Shown one piece after another: positions 14,748 to 26,488 of a DNA stretch of 64,000 nt. A model generated the notes under the pieces. It was not told the origin of the DNA, searched no databases, and worked only from the letters and a program-made list of their open reading frames with translations. Source of the DNA: Trichosporon coremiiforme. Taxonomy: Eukaryota > Basidiomycota > Tremellomycetes > Trichosporonales > Trichosporonaceae. Every line of letters begins with the position of its first letter. The first letter of the stretch is position 1. Location of the stretch: positions 310,001 through 374,000 of the forward strand of contig BCJJ01000028.1 of NCBI GenBank assembly GCA_039545355.1, written 5' to 3'. The translations under genes and the position numbers were made by a program.

Positions 14748-15924
14748 CTAGGTCTTGCTCTCGGCATCGACTGGACACTTGAGGTCGGCATCGACCCAGT
14801 CGTCGTCCTCGTCACACTGCTCCAGCTTCGGGACTCGGCGATTGAGAGACTCCTTCCACTCGACCCAGCCCTTCATCTTCGCCTCAAAGTCCTCGTTCAG
14901 CTTCGCGAGCGTCTCCATCAGGTTGTTCCCATCCTCATCATGGACCTTCTCGTACAGCTCGTCGACGTCGGCCGTGAGAGTGTCGATGCCGCAGCGATTT
15001 GCGCTCTGCTGGCCCTCGACCTGAGGCTGGAACTGGTCAAACGTCGTCTTGTGGGTCGCGAGGCCGCTCTCAGGCGAGGCGAACTTCATCTCGAGCGCGG
15101 TCAGATCCTGCGCACGGGAGGAGGCTTCGCTGCGAGCACCGATCAGAGATACAAGATGCTTCTTCAGCTCGTCGACGCCTTTATGGGCTTTGTCCACGTT
15201 GTCCTCGAGCTCGGCGATGCGGTCCTGCTGATTCTTCTGCTTCTCGTCCACGATCACCATGTAGGAGCGGAGCGCGCGCACCTCCTCCTCGAGCTCTGCG
15301 TTGTGCTGCAACAGCTGCGTGAGCTGGTCGGACTTCGGAGTCGGCGCAGAAGGATGGGCTGATATCAGCTCGAGCGTGTAATGGAAGCTTACCCCTGGTC
15401 GAGTCGTAGACCTCCTCCATGAACTTGGCGGCGACCTCGCACGCCGTCTGCGCCGACTTGCGGGGATCCTTGGGCGGGGGCGGAATCTTTTCCAGAGTGG
15501 AAACGGGAAGCTTGGCCCTGCTCGGGGTTGCCGGAGTCGAGAAGCGTTTAGCATGGGAAGGAGGATCAGAGAGGGGGACGATCGGCCTGGACGGGCCCGT
15601 GAAACAGGGCGGGAAGGAGGCATGACTGACGGGAGAGTCGAGGTCCGACTTAGTCGGTGACACCGGTGCGGAATGAGTGCTGGGGCAGGCTCGTTCGATG
15701 GAGCGCACGAGCTCGATGCACGCTGCGAAGTGCGCCGCGGAAACGGGGACGGGCACACCGCCGTATGTCGCTTGAAGATCGACCAGAACAGGATGGGGCT
15801 CAGTCACGAGAAGACTGAGGGGGATGGTGATGGGCAGGATGGGCGAGGATGCCTGCTGCGCAAGGAGAGCGGCTGCATGCTTGGCCGCGGTGAGGCATTG
15901 CTGGAGGTCGGGAGACTTGCTCAT
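14748..15924 (-). CDS. Hypothetical coiled-coil protein
   Basis: Two exons (15924-15393 and 15358-14748) with a 34-bp intron give 380 residues. The N-terminal half has a folded-looking segment (QQCLTAAKHAAALLAQQASS; IPLSLLVTEPHPVLVDL), then a Ser/Pro-rich linker. From about residue 180 there is a long coiled coil (LLQHNAELEEEVRALRSY, RIAELEDNVDKAHKGVDELK, VDELYEKVHD). The end is acidic (EQCDEDDDWVDADLK). No catalytic motif is seen. The pattern suits a structural or adaptor protein, but no family is recognised. It lies tail-to-tail with SYS1, with about 115 bp between the stops. Confidence 0.7.
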
Positions 15925-16142
15925 TTTGAAGTGAGGTTGGTGGGGGTATCGACTGCTTCTTCGAAACGAGCAACGAACGGTAAAGGAGAAGAAAGATTAG
16001 GAGAGTTAGAACGATAAGAGTCAGAACGAGGAGCGCCATATATATGTGCACGAAGGACGTCCTTTGGGCGGTGGACAGGATCGTAAGAGTGATTCACATT
16101 GCATTTGTGTCTGGAGCTTTGGGAGGGTCCACATGATGGCCA

Positions 16143-16682
16143 CTAGGTCCCTGGCCGGGTGCGCGTTCTGTTCTGGAGGTTCTGCCTGATGCTGCGGCTA
16201 CGCTCGGTCATCTTGATGAGCAGGCTAACCGTTCGCTCGAGCCTAGCGACCTTAGACTCGGGGGGCTGCATTTTGGGGCATACATGGTCTTGGTCTTCAT
16301 TGGCGTCGGCGGGGCCAGGTGCGCCTTTCTTCTTGACTTCAGCCGGCTGACCAACCTTCGGTGCCGTACCAGTGGAGGTGTTGTTGATAGCGCTGGCGGT
16401 ATTTCCGGCGGTGGGACACGGGAGCGCGGTGGAGGACGAGGCTAACGCGTTAGACTGGTGCCCGGGATCTAGACCCGTACCAGACACAGGGCTCTGCAGA
16501 CTCCCAGCTCCCGTTGGTGTATCTGGCATTGATGGCTCTGCTGGCGCGATCGAGTCATTGGATCCAGAGTTCTGGAGCTCGCCTTCGCCGCCGCTGTCGT
16601 CATAGGTCGAGTCCGGTACCAATGGGGATGATGCTAAGGCGCTCACAGTACACGGCGTACAGCCTGTCGTGGAATTCGTCAC
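16143..16682 (-). CDS. Low-complexity hypothetical ORF, probably the 3' part of a gene
   Basis: A 179-codon frame rich in Ser, Thr and Pro, ending with a short basic helical stretch (SKVARLERTVSLLIKMTERS). Directly upstream, other minus-strand frames contain protein-like text (MGNSSSKPTKQSPKVPSIIL near 16910; SFRARSLIKACDEFHDRLYA near 16640-16700). The whole may be a multi-exon gene reaching about 16912. I could not find donor and acceptor pairs that keep all pieces in phase. It may be a fast-evolving disordered protein or a relic. Confidence 0.35.
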   Translation of the reverse strand: MTNSTTGCTPCTVSALASSPLVPDSTYDDSGGEGELQNSGSNDSIAPAEPSMPDTPTGAGSLQSPVSGTGLDPGHQSNALASSSTALPCPTAGNTASAINNTSTGTAPKVGQPAEVKKKGAPGPADANEDQDHVCPKMQPPESKVARLERTVSLLIKMTERSRSIRQNLQNRTRTRPGT

Positions 16683-16919
16683 ATGCCTTGATCAGCGACC
16701 GAGCCCGGAAGCTCGTGTTGTAGTGCCGCATCCGCGGCTCGACGGCTGTCGGCGCCTCGAGGGCTGTGAAAAACGCCTCATCCCCATAAGGCGTTGGAAT
16801 GCAGCCATCGACGAGTTACGGGGCGAGAAAGTGCCGGACAACAGTTCTCTTCGAGGATGATTGAGGGCACCTTGGGGCTTTGTTTGGTCGGCTTCGAGCT
16901 GGAGTTGCCCATGGACATG

Positions 16920-17830
16920 CAGTGGAAGAATGTTAGTGTTGAGTTGAAGGGTAGTTGGGTACGGCGAATATGAGGAAGGACGCATGTTACGTGCGGTGTG
17001 CGCAGTCAAGGCCGAGTCACGGGGACGGACACATCAAGGCCGTGGTCTGTTGGCCAAGGATCCCGCTGGTGGCGAGGACTGTCGCACTGACGCTTCTTCA
17101 GAAGGCTCCGGAGGTGATTGACCATGACTGCCTTGCTGCTCCGCAAGCTGTCCCGCAAGGTTCTGGACTCCTCTCACATGTTAACCGCCTTGCACTTTGA
17201 TCGTCGTGATTGGACTCAGTTAGTCTGCTTGCTGGATGCGTGGAAGCGGAGCTTCAATCGAGAATCGGTGCATCGTTCTTGGCCGCAATGCACACTGCGA
17301 GGCTCGTGCGCGATCATGCGTGGGCCCGCGCTCTCCTCTGTCTGTGTCACCAGTCGTGTGTCAGGTACGTTAGTGCGTAAACCAACGACAAAGACACCGA
17401 TTGCCAAGGTTGGCTTTCGGTCCAAGAGGAAAGTTTGGCCGTTAACTTCGAGGACGTTAGCCGCTTTATCGTGGTTGGCGGCCGTGTTCTCGATAGCGAG
17501 CGGAGCTTTGTGTTCCTCGGACGTGATAGAGGTGAGAGTGGGGGTGTTCCGTTTGAAAATTCGTCAGAAAATTGACAAATAACTCGCCATCGCAACCCTC
17601 CTCTTGCGTGTTGGGAGTCTCGTTATGTCGTGGAGTGAGTTGGTTCGTAAGCGATCGACGAGTTGTTGCACCGAATCCGAGCTCGGTGACTACCTCAGTA
17701 CCGTAATCCAGGCACGGTGAAGTCGACGAAACCCTATCCAGTCCACCCAAGTTAAGGGGCCGCTTTTTGTTTGTCTGATCATCCAACATGCGCAACGCAC
17801 AAAGTAGGCACAACCACACTCACACCGGCC
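16920..17830. other. Intergenic region upstream of eIF3f
   Basis: About 0.9 kb that should contain the eIF3f promoter on its right side. Short ORFs on both strands (for example 17118-17582 plus) lack recognisable domains and conserved splice structure. Nothing else is seen. Confidence 0.45.
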
Positions 17831-19001
17831 ATGTCGCTGGATGCCCCCAGCTCGGCCATCCACCTCAACCAGCCCCCGAGCAGCTCGAGCGCTTCGTGAG
17901 TGCTCCTCCCCCCCCCTCTCTCCCAGGCGCAAGCACATCAGAAAGACGGAAAACAGACGATTCAGAGGACATCGCAAGGTCATGCGCAAGTACACATGAC
18001 CATCCCTCCACTTCCGCCGCTCCGACACTTGTCGACTTAGTCGTCTACTTTGTAGGACACTATGTGTGCTCCTGCATCTGGGAACTCTTCGGAGCTTATG
18101 TACTGGCCCCCATAGCTGACGACAGGCGCCCCCCGACGCTCATCACTGTCCACCCGTCGGTGGCCGCATCTATCCTGACACACCATGCACGACGAGCGGA
18201 CACTTCTGCCCGACGCGTGATCGGTACGCTGCTCGGCACGCGCTCTGAGAACGGACAGGAGATCGACATCCGCTCGTCGTTCGCCGTCCCGCACTCGGAG
18301 GGTGAGGAGCAGGTCGCACTCGACATGCCCTTCCAGCAGGGCATGATGGAGCTGCTGGCCAAGAACGGTATCAAGGAGCAGATTGTCGGCTGGTACGCCA
18401 CGCACCCGGAGCTGAATGGCTACTCGGCCCTCATCCAGAACTACTTCTCCCAGGAGACCATGCCCAACCAGGCCATCCACCTCACTGTCGACACTGACCT
18501 CGGAGCTGACGGTAAGGGCCTGGGCATCAAGGGATGGGTCAGCAGCTCACTCGGCCTCAACCCCAAGCCTGAGAACTGTGTCTTCCTTCCCGTCCCTGTC
18601 CAGATCAAGTACGCCGACTCGGAGCGCGCTGGTCGTGAGTATTCCTGCTTTTGTTGTTGTTTTCATTGTGCTGACAAGCCTCAGTCGACCTCCTCACCTC
18701 CAACCCCACTCCCTCCCCCGCCCTTCCTCCCCTTCCATCACTCTCGACCTCACTCCAGTCTCTCTCCGAACTCCTCGACAAGTCCCTTGCCTACGTCCAC
18801 AAGGTCAACGCCGGCAACCCCGGAGATGTCGAGGTCGGCCGCTTCCTCCTCGAGGGCGTCAGCCGCTGGTCCTCCTCCAACGACGAGGGTGTCAAGGACG
18901 GTCTCCAGGACACCCTCACCGTCGCTTACCTTGCCAACCTTGTCCGTGCCCAGGCTGAGCTTGCTGGCAGGTTGGCTCTCCTTCCCCAGGCCCAGGCCTA
19001 A
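17831..19001 (+). CDS. Eukaryotic translation initiation factor 3 subunit F (MPN protein)
   Basis: eIF3f is an MPN-domain subunit of the eIF3 complex that organises 43S pre-initiation complexes. Three exons (17831-17895, 18126-18634, 18685-19001) join in frame to give 296 residues, the family's usual size. After a short Ser-rich N-terminus the MPN domain begins at PPTLITVHPSVAASILTHH. It continues through RVIGTLLGTR, EIDIRSSFAVPHSE, MPFQQGMMELLAKNG and VGWYATHPELNGYSALIQNY. The HxHx7Sx2D JAMM zinc site is absent, as in other eIF3f proteins, so it is structural and not a peptidase. The C-terminal helices (LLDKSLAYVHKVNAG; VAYLANLVRAQAEL) are conserved. Intron 1 is long for this genome (230 bp). 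Confidence 0.93.
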
Positions 19002-19104
19002 GGGAGTTGTAAAATGGCACCTTCTGTGCTTCGGGTAGACTTATCATGCATGGATAGATGAGAACATTACTAGATACAGCGGGGGATACACATTGTCTGA
19101 TTGT

Positions 19105-19644
19105 CTACAGATGGTTGCTTGACTTAGAATCGCCTGCGGCCCAGATCCGCCGCTCTTCTTCACTCCGGCCTGCATCTTGCGCTTCATCTCGGTGTTGGTC
19201 CGCCTCTGCCTCCTCTTCCGCCAACTCAGCTGCCTTGTCCTTCTTCCTCTTGCGCCTGGGCTTGTCCGCTTGGGACGGCATTAACGGGTTCTGTGTCGAC
19301 ATGGGCATCTGCGATGACAGCAAGTCGCCGCTTGTCGCAATGTCACTCAAAGGGACAGTGGAATCACTGCTACGGACGATCGCCGGCAGACTGCGAGGCG
19401 GAATCGTCACGTCCGTCATTACAGATACCTGCACATTCCTGTGTCTACCGTTCATGGGAGACTCGCATTTACGTTGCAATGCAAGTTGCTCATGATTGTA
19501 AGGGAGGAGGGAGGTGAATGGAGTACAGACATGTTGCTGATCCATTACCTTCCATGACATGGGCCAAGTCTCGGCGTTTCGTGGGCAACTCTTTGGCCTG
19601 ATCTGCATCGTGTGATTATGCTTCCTACTCGAGCTACACTCCAC
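19105..19644 (-). CDS. Hypothetical basic/acidic ORF
   Basis: A 179-codon frame tail-to-tail with eIF3f. Its C-terminal third has a basic block (ADKPRRKRKKDKAAE), a plausible nuclear localisation signal, followed by an acidic helical run (ELAEEEAEADQHRDEAQDAG). The N-terminal part looks less protein-like, and the real start or an upstream exon is uncertain. No family is recognised; it may be the last exon of a disordered nuclear protein. Confidence 0.3.
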   Translation of the reverse strand: MECSSSRKHNHTMQIRPKSCPRNAETWPMSWKVMDQQHVCTPFTSLLPYNHEQLALQRKCESPMNGRHRNVQVSVMTDVTIPPRSLPAIVRSSDSTVPLSDIATSGDLLSSQMPMSTQNPLMPSQADKPRRKRKKDKAAELAEEEAEADQHRDEAQDAGRSEEERRIWAAGDSKSSNHL

Positions 19645-19649
19645 TAATC

Positions 19650-21390
19650 TCGTTCACCTTACTGTACGACTCCGCTGTAAGCAATCATGCTCCTGTAGCT
19701 TAAGGCGCTCGAAAGCATGCAATTGATGGACTACGCCGCCAAGATAAGATAACGGCCAAACTCTCCAAATCCCGAGTTACTAACCGGCTCCCCCACCCCG
19801 CTGAAAATATCCTTTCGCTAGACGCCGTTCGCCGAAAACATTTCTTGATCTTCCAACTGACATCCAGCATACCGCCATGCCGAATGATGCCCATTCCAGG
19901 GATGCGGGTTGGAGCTGTAGTTCTTAGCGGAGGAGCGGACAGGAGAGCGGCAACGTGTGCGGCTGCTTGCGAGCGCCTTGGTGCTGACGTTGCCTCATGC
20001 TCCGCGCTAGTGCCGGAGAAACCTTCACCGAAGTCCCGACCAACTGCCGATCCAGGACACTATGCCCTGCTTCGCTTTCGCTTGTCGCTAGAGATTTGCA
20101 GACGACCAAACGTCAGCAGAACGTCAGCAAAACACTGGCGCAGCGCTAATGCATCTCAGGCATGAATGGGGAGAGGAAGGGTGTGCTCGCTTGCGGGGTT
20201 CGATGACAGCGCGGGCGGCGGGATGCGATCAGCGTGATAGCGCCCACTCGAGGAACAGGGTGCTCACCCGGCACCGCGTGCTCGCTTAAACGCATGCTCG
20301 AGTGCACGCCCCCGGATATGAGGTGCTGCTGACGCTACCAACGACCGCGCAGACACCCCGTCATCCGACGTGCACGAAGTCGGAAATGCTATTGCCAGAG
20401 GTTGCAGGGACGCCGAATCGGTTTCGTTATCTAGGGACGGAGATGGCCATTTCAGGAGCCGGCGGCGGTTTCAGGGCTGTAGCATGTCTCTTGGAATGGG
20501 CGACCTCAACATTCTGGACTCGAGACCATGTGCACACGTAGTGCTCGGGTGACTTTGACGCCTATCATACGATTAAGATGACGTCAGTTTGGACAGAGAG
20601 GTTTAGTCGCAGATGGGAGACGGGACAGACAATGAACATAGCGTCACCTGGGCCCTCGGTATGCCGCTTGATTTTGGACAGAGATCTCAATCTCTTGGCC
20701 GCAGCATACGAGCACCGCTTCGGCGAGAGAAGCATTCCTTCAGGTTTGGATTGGATTGCCAGTCAACTTCCGCGCTTGAGAACAGAGAACACTTGAGAAT
20801 GTGGGTAGCATACACAGCTTAGCTTGGTGTGGGTCGACGCGGCATGACCGAATCGTCCTCCTACTGTGTGACTCGGGCTCGATGAAAGAAGCGATCGTGG
20901 TAGCGAGCGGAGCTCCTTTCTCGTGGATGACTAGTCATCGAACAGTCTCGTTCCTGGGTTCGAAAATCGTCACAACGCCATTAACCGACCGAATGCACAC
21001 TGCTAGACGGAAGAGAAGGAGGCACACTCCCACGATCACACTGCCTTTGTTGTGATACTCCAGGCGGATCCGAAAGTTCCTTGGCAACGGTCGTCCGGAG
21101 TTCAGACGACGCTGCCATGCCCTCAGCCGTGGTTCATGCCTTGGCAACTCTGCTTCTTACGCTCGTTCATCTCGCTCGCAAATGCTCGGACAGCACACTA
21201 CTCCGCGCATCATCAGGTATGCCAAGAGATCACGGCCCTCACGTGGGCGCACCCTCTGACGAGCGACCGATGGCCAGGCATGCCACGCAGTCTCGCCCCA
21301 GAGCCATAAAGGACCCATCCGTCGTGCAGCGTCCTCGTCAACTCCAGAGGCAGCTTGCGTCTTCTTTCTCCCCTTTTCACCCAGTTCGAT
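19650..21390. other. Intergenic region with no supported gene
   Basis: About 1.7 kb with only short, compositionally poor ORFs on both strands. The right edge should hold the promoter and leader of the secreted lectin-like gene; a pyrimidine-rich tract (TTCTTTCTCCCCTTTTCACC near 21363-21382) lies just before its ATG. No RNA gene, transposon or clear repeat is seen. Confidence 0.5.
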
Positions 21391-21398
21391 CGTGCAAC

Positions 21399-22092
21399 AT
21401 GTTGTCTCTCATTACTCTTGCGTTGCTGAACGTCGTGCTCGCTAGTCCCATCGAGAAGCGTGCACCTGGCAAGCAGATCTACACCCACTCTGGCAGCAGC
21501 AACTGTTTCGTCGTCCGCGATCCCAAGCCCGATATCCCGTAAGCTTAGAAGAAGGCAGACCCAGTCCAGCTAATAGCAGCGGTCAATGCACCGACCGCAC
21601 CTCTGAGGTTACAGTGTTAGTTCCTCTCCACTCTCTGTCTCGCTGACCTGCAGTGAGCAGTGCCCCAGTGACTTCCAGGGCTGGAACGTCCCCACCGCTG
21701 GCAACTGGGGCCACGTTTCGCTCGTCTCGCATCCCGACCTGTGCCTCGATGGCGGACTCCGTGACGGCTCTGGCTCCGGTGAGCGGTCGGCGCTGTTTGG
21801 AAAGCTAACTCTAGGTGCGTCTCCTCCCGACGGCCGCCGCCTCGTCGTGCAGCCGTGCAACACGCAGAACCCTTGTCACAACACCTTCGGCAACGCCCAG
21901 TACTGGTGGGGCCCCCAGGGTGACGACTGGCGCTTCTTCCTCGAGTTCTCGGGTGTTCCTCGCATCAAGCAGGTCAAGACTGGCGCGTGCGTCACGGTCA
22001 ACGGCAATGCACTTGAGATCCAGCGCTGCCACCCTGACAACGTCTGCGTCAACGACGAGAACCAGCTCTTCTCCTTCACCCAGCACGGCTGA
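21399..22092 (+). CDS. Secreted ricin-B-like beta-trefoil protein
   Basis: The protein begins with a short signal peptide (MLSLITLALLNVVLASP) and an EKR dibasic site typical of Kex2 processing, so it should enter the secretory pathway. The mature part resembles a ricin-B-type beta-trefoil: Cys-rich repeats with short hydrophobic strands such as HVSLVSHPDLCLDGG, RRLVVQPCNTQNPC, YWWGPQGDDWRFFLEF and IKQVKTGACVTVNG, ending NQLFSFTQHG. Such domains usually bind glycans. Introns follow 21538 and lie near 21640 and 21780-21813; the last (GTGAGC...CTCTAG) is phase-consistent, while the exact second and third junctions are uncertain. No catalytic domain is attached. The call rests on fold pattern, not on a canonical QxW repeat. 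Confidence 0.6.
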
Positions 22093-22323
22093 GCAACCAT
22101 TGAAGAGTCACCAACCAAAGTACCTGGATGCTGAGAACTCTGCAGTGAAAAGTAGTAGTGTTAGTGTATATAATGATGAATCAGTGTTCACAAAGAACTG
22201 CAATACAGATTGATGAATACCAGCCCACGGATACATGAGCTTATCGGCGGCGTGGACGGGAGCAAACGGGTAAGACCAGTTCCATGACATCAGTCCGTTG
22301 TTGACACCACCGCATTCACCACC

Positions 22324-23380
22324 ATGTCAGGCACGAGCAAAGTGCGTCTGGTGCTGTTCGACGTGTTCGGTGAGCTTCTTCAATGCGCTTACTAGCTAAC
22401 TCCAGACACGCTGTGCACGCCGCGACTCCCCGTGCCGGAGCAGTACGCCGCCGAGGCACAAGCTCTCGGCCTGAACGTAACGCCGGCGGCAGTGAAGGCG
22501 GCTTTCAAGCCCGGTACGTTGAGCTACCGAGGACGCTTCTGAACTAACGTGCAGCCTTCCGGGAGATGAATACTAAGTTTCCGGTGTACGGGAAACACAA
22601 CGACCCGCCGCTGTCACCCGAAAGCTGGTGGGGCGAGATCATCACGCGGTGCATGCGGCACGCTGGCGTCAGCGAAATGGGTGAGATTTGCCCTGCAGGT
22701 GGTAACCTGACAAACAGAACTGAAGGAGAAGGGCGATCAGCTCATTCCGAATCTTCTCCAGCGCTTCGAGAGCGAGAAGGGATACCGCCTCTTCCCCGAG
22801 ACTCTTGACACGCGTGAGTTGGTCGTCCTTTCGCGCCTTCCTCCCGCGTACACCAGTCCAGGGCGCCTTCTTTAGGGTCGCGATTGAGCTTGCTGTGCAC
22901 AGCATTTCAAGCTCTCACCACCTGTTGACCACTGTAGCTGACCCTAGTCAATGGTCTCCGCGACCTCGACGTCAAGATCACCTGCGTCAGCAACTCTGAT
23001 CCGCGAATCCTGCGCACATTATCTGCGCTGCGTATCCTGCCGCTTTTGACGTGCCCGCCCGTTCTGTCCTGGGACTTCGAGGCGGCCAAGCCAGACAAGC
23101 GAATCTATGAGGCTGCCTGCAAGCTCGCCGGCGAGGAGATGGGTGATGGCGTCATTATGGTTGGCGACGAGCTCGAGACGTGAGTGGTGTGGGCTGGGCT
23201 GAGCTGACAAACAGGGACTACAGAGGCGCCATTGACGCGGGGCTCGAGGCCCGCCTGCTGAGACGAGACGGAGAGTACTCTGATGGCGCGAACAGGGATG
23301 ATGGGGAGGACCTCAAGGGCGTCCACACCATCAAGAACTTGACCGAGCTGCTCGAGGAGGCGCGGCGGCGGAACACCTGA
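22324..23380 (+). CDS. HAD-superfamily hydrolase, HDHD3-like
   Basis: Haloacid-dehalogenase-type hydrolase, probably a small-molecule phosphatase. Six exons (22324-22369, 22406-22513, 22555-22680, 22718-22813, 22948-23179, 23215-23380) give 257 residues. Motif I is LFDVFDTLCTPR with the Asp nucleophile and DxDxT-like spacing. Motif II is ITCVSNSD, motif III is AAKPDKRIYEAA, and motif IV is VIMVGDELETDYRGA. The cap insertion (FPVYGKHNDPPLSPESWWGE) resembles human HDHD3. Exon 5 uses the acceptor after GACCCTAG, because the nearer CTGTAG acceptor would break the frame. The substrate cannot be read from sequence. Confidence 0.85.
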
Positions 23381-23560
23381 GGGAGAGGTGATCAGCGCCC
23401 TTTTCTCGTACCCCCGTAAGATATGCGTTGTCCGCCTTGAGCTGACGAGCAGGGGGGATATCTAGGCCGTTTCGATACAGCAGGATTGAATGCTTAATTC
23501 GAGCCGGTCTTCAGACAGGCAGTTCTCGTCGCTAGTCATTGATGCATATGCACTTATCTT

Positions 23561-24548
23561 TTACTGCTTGGTCTGCTCGGCCGCCTGTTCCTTCTTGTAC
23601 TCCTCAATAGCGTTGCCGACGATACGGAAGGCCTCAAGACCCTTGGGGAAGCCGCCGTAGCCCATGACGTGCATCATCTGCATGTCAGTTCAAGACGCAC
23701 GGGAAGTAACTTACGGCCTCGCGGATCTCGTCCTCGGTCAGACCGTTGCGGAGGGCACCCTTCGTGTGGCCCGTGAGCTCCTTCTCGTGGCCGCCGAGCG
23801 CGAGGATGCTGTGCGTTAGCTTACTCTGCCTTGCAAATTCTCCAAGACCGCTGTCGCACAGTGAACCGCGTGATGCGGATGCTGTCTCGGCGCGGAGCTC
23901 GCTCGGCGTTCAACTGGCATTCCGAGCCCAGACAGTTGAGCAGGCCAAGACCATCCGTCCACAACCATGCGAGAACAACAGGGATCAACCTGAGTAGCAA
24001 GGCAAGGGTAAGGAGTATACTCACGTAATGACAACGAGCGAGCGGTGCTTCAGCTCAAGCCCCGGGCGCGACCAGAGACCGTCCCAAGCACAACGGGTGA
24101 CGAAGTCCTGGGCGGGCTTGGCGAACTCGCTCGAGCCACGCGCGAGCTGCGCATCGACATAGGCGTCTCCGAGAACACGACGGCGCTGATGTTAGCTTCT
24201 GCTGGGGATGTCCAGAGCTGTCCTTCTTCTCTTCGTTAATCCTTCCCCCTTCCCCATCCGCATATTAGGTCAGAGGACGCTGCTGCCAAGCAGCACTGAA
24301 ACCAAGTCTAGCAAGCCAGAGAGGCACGCCATGTTTAGAGCTGCTGCTAGAGCCGCAGCAGCCCCAAAGCGATGTCGGGACATCTTCCCTCCGCTGGAAC
24401 CATTCGCTCGGCAAGCTCCACAATGTGGGCAGAATGGGCGACTCACCTGCTTAATACCATTGTCCCAGATCTCCTGGCGGGCGGCGTCGAGCTCGGGGGT
24501 GTGGAACTGGTCCTCTCCGATCTGCTTCTTCTGCTCGGTGCCGGACAT
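23561..24548 (-). CDS. Carboxymuconolactone decarboxylase / AhpD-like protein
   Basis: Member of the all-helical CMD family, which covers gamma-carboxymuconolactone decarboxylases of aromatic catabolism and AhpD-like peroxidase partners. Four exons (24548-24447, 24185-24025, 23808-23715, 23677-23561) give 157 residues. Recognisable parts are RRRVLGDAYVDAQLARGSSE, a helix around TRCAWDGLWSRPGLELKHRS, then LALGGHEKELTGHTKGALRN, EDEIREAMMHVMGYGGFPKG and LEAFRIVGNA. There is no CxxC pair, which argues against a thiol peroxidase and for a decarboxylase-like or unknown activity. Two introns exceed 200 bp. It lies next to an SDR and a metallo-beta-lactamase gene on the same strand. Confidence 0.82.
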
Positions 24549-24918
24549 GGTTTCGATGCTAGTATGTAGAGTATGAACGCAAAAGACAAGACAAATGTAG
24601 GTTATGACGGGGTATTTCCTCCTGACCCGACGAAATAGTCCGCGATAACCAGCACATATGCGCACGTCTGGCATAGGCGGCGCACTTACCCGAAGCTTGT
24701 CCGAGTCGATCAGTTAGCTGCGCTGGCTGCCGGCCCTGGCAGCCCTGTCCCCACGGGGTCATGGATGAACCAAGATTGCCTGCGCGCGAGTCTCGGCCGA
24801 AATCAGGCGTCTGTCATGCATGCAGCGTGCACAGTGTGCAGCTTCTGAGATTTCGATGCATGCCTATAACCAAAACGTTCTGCACTACACTCATTTTCTT
24901 TCTTTACGGGATACAAGC

Positions 24919-25912
24919 TTAAGCCAGACGGCCACCATCGACAGGCAGCGCGACTCCGGTCAGGAACGACGCCTCGTCCGAACACAGGAAGACGGTTGCG
25001 TTCGCGATGTCTGAACGTTAGTTATCATAAGATTGCTGCAAAAACTCACCAGAAGGCTGCGAGATACGGCCAAGCGGGATCGACGCGAGCATCTGCTCCT
25101 CGGTCGTCTCACCGAGGAAGGCGGACTTGAGCCCAGTGTTGCCGAACACGGGACAAATCGCGTTGAAGCGCTGCGTGTTAACATCGCCTATACGGGTTTG
25201 GTAGCTTCCGTCTCCCTGCTGCACCGTGGGACTTCAGGTAGAAGTCCCGGTGGAAGAAGTTGGATCTTGGCGGTCGGAGTGCACTCACAATCTGCTGCTT
25301 TCCAAACTCAATCGAGAGGTTCTTCGTGCAGCTGATGACTGCAGCCTTGGATCCGCAGTACCACGTCAGACCGGGGCGGCCCATGATGCCGGCGGTCGAA
25401 GCGACGTTGATGACGGCGGCAGGCTGGCCGGCGGCGGTCGTCTTCTGCAGGACGGGGACGGCAACGTGCACCGAGTGGAAGATGGACTTGAGGTTGACGT
25501 CGATGCAGAGGTCGAAGTCAGCCTCGGTCGTCGTCAGCACCGGCTTGGACTTGTACGTCGCGCCGGCGTTGTTGATGACGAAGTTGAGCCCTCCGTACGT
25601 GTCCTGCGCGACCTTGACGACGTTTTCCCAGTCACCGCGCTTCGTAACATCGCCTGATGTTAGTTTTGTCTGCGGTGTTACAGCGTACACTTGACGAAGG
25701 TCGCCTTGCCGCCGTTCTGGTTGATCTCGTCCGTAATCGCCTGGCCGCCCTGCTCGTTCTGTGCGTCAGTTTGCTTGCTGCGGGCGCTAACTCACAATGT
25801 CGGCGACGATGACGGCGACGTTGTCCTTCTGGAAGCGCTTCGCGATGCCGGCGCCGAATCCGCTTCCGGCGCCAGTGACGATGGCGACGCGCTGCTGTCC
25901 TGATGAGCTCAT
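24919..25912 (-). CDS. Short-chain dehydrogenase/reductase (classical SDR)
   Basis: NAD(P)-dependent oxidoreductase. Five exons (25912-25796, 25758-25689, 25653-25289, 25170-25050, 25010-24919) give 254 residues, the classical SDR size. The cofactor motif TGAGSGFG is near residue 13, followed by NNAG and the catalytic YCGSK (YxxxK), with the matching Ser in INVASTAG. The end LPVDGGRL is the usual SDR C-terminus. Asp after the second strand (VIVADI) would favour NAD, by family rule. Fungal relatives include glucose 1-dehydrogenase-like and 3-oxoacyl-ACP reductase-like enzymes, so the substrate is unknown. It is co-oriented with the neighbouring CMD and metallo-beta-lactamase genes. Confidence 0.9.
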
Positions 25913-26488
25913 TGTGGATGGCTGTAATGTTCAGTCGGTGTGTGAGAGAAAGGAAAGAAGGTGAAAGAGAATACGAGAAAGACGGGAGAGGAGGCTGGGG
26001 CGCTGGTCGCGTATGGTGTTCGGCTGCGGGCACGGATTATACGACGAAGTGGGCGGCGCGGCGTCTGCCATGTTCCATGTGCGGACTAGCGCAGGCTGGC
26101 AGGACGCCGCGCGCCGCGCCCCGCGAGAAGGTATGCAAGAACGAGGCTGAAGCAGGTCAGGTGGGCAGCGTGTAACAGCCCCCTCGTGGTGGGAATTGGC
26201 TGATGATACCGAGCACAGCCGTTGCCGCGATCGGACCAGCCCAGGAACGCGGACAACGCCGGCTGGGGCACCGGTGGACTTTCCCGCAACAAGCTGGGGA
26301 ATCCTCGCCCCCATTCGTTGGGCTGTCACTTCAGGACACAGATGCATGCATAGCTATGTACAACAACGAGATGCTATGGACTACAACTTCGACCTGGCGG
26401 AACTTCGTCCATGGGAACGGCGACTTATACACATTAGAACACTCCCTCAGTACACTGATGCACGCGAGCCTACGGCCCGTTCTCTTAC

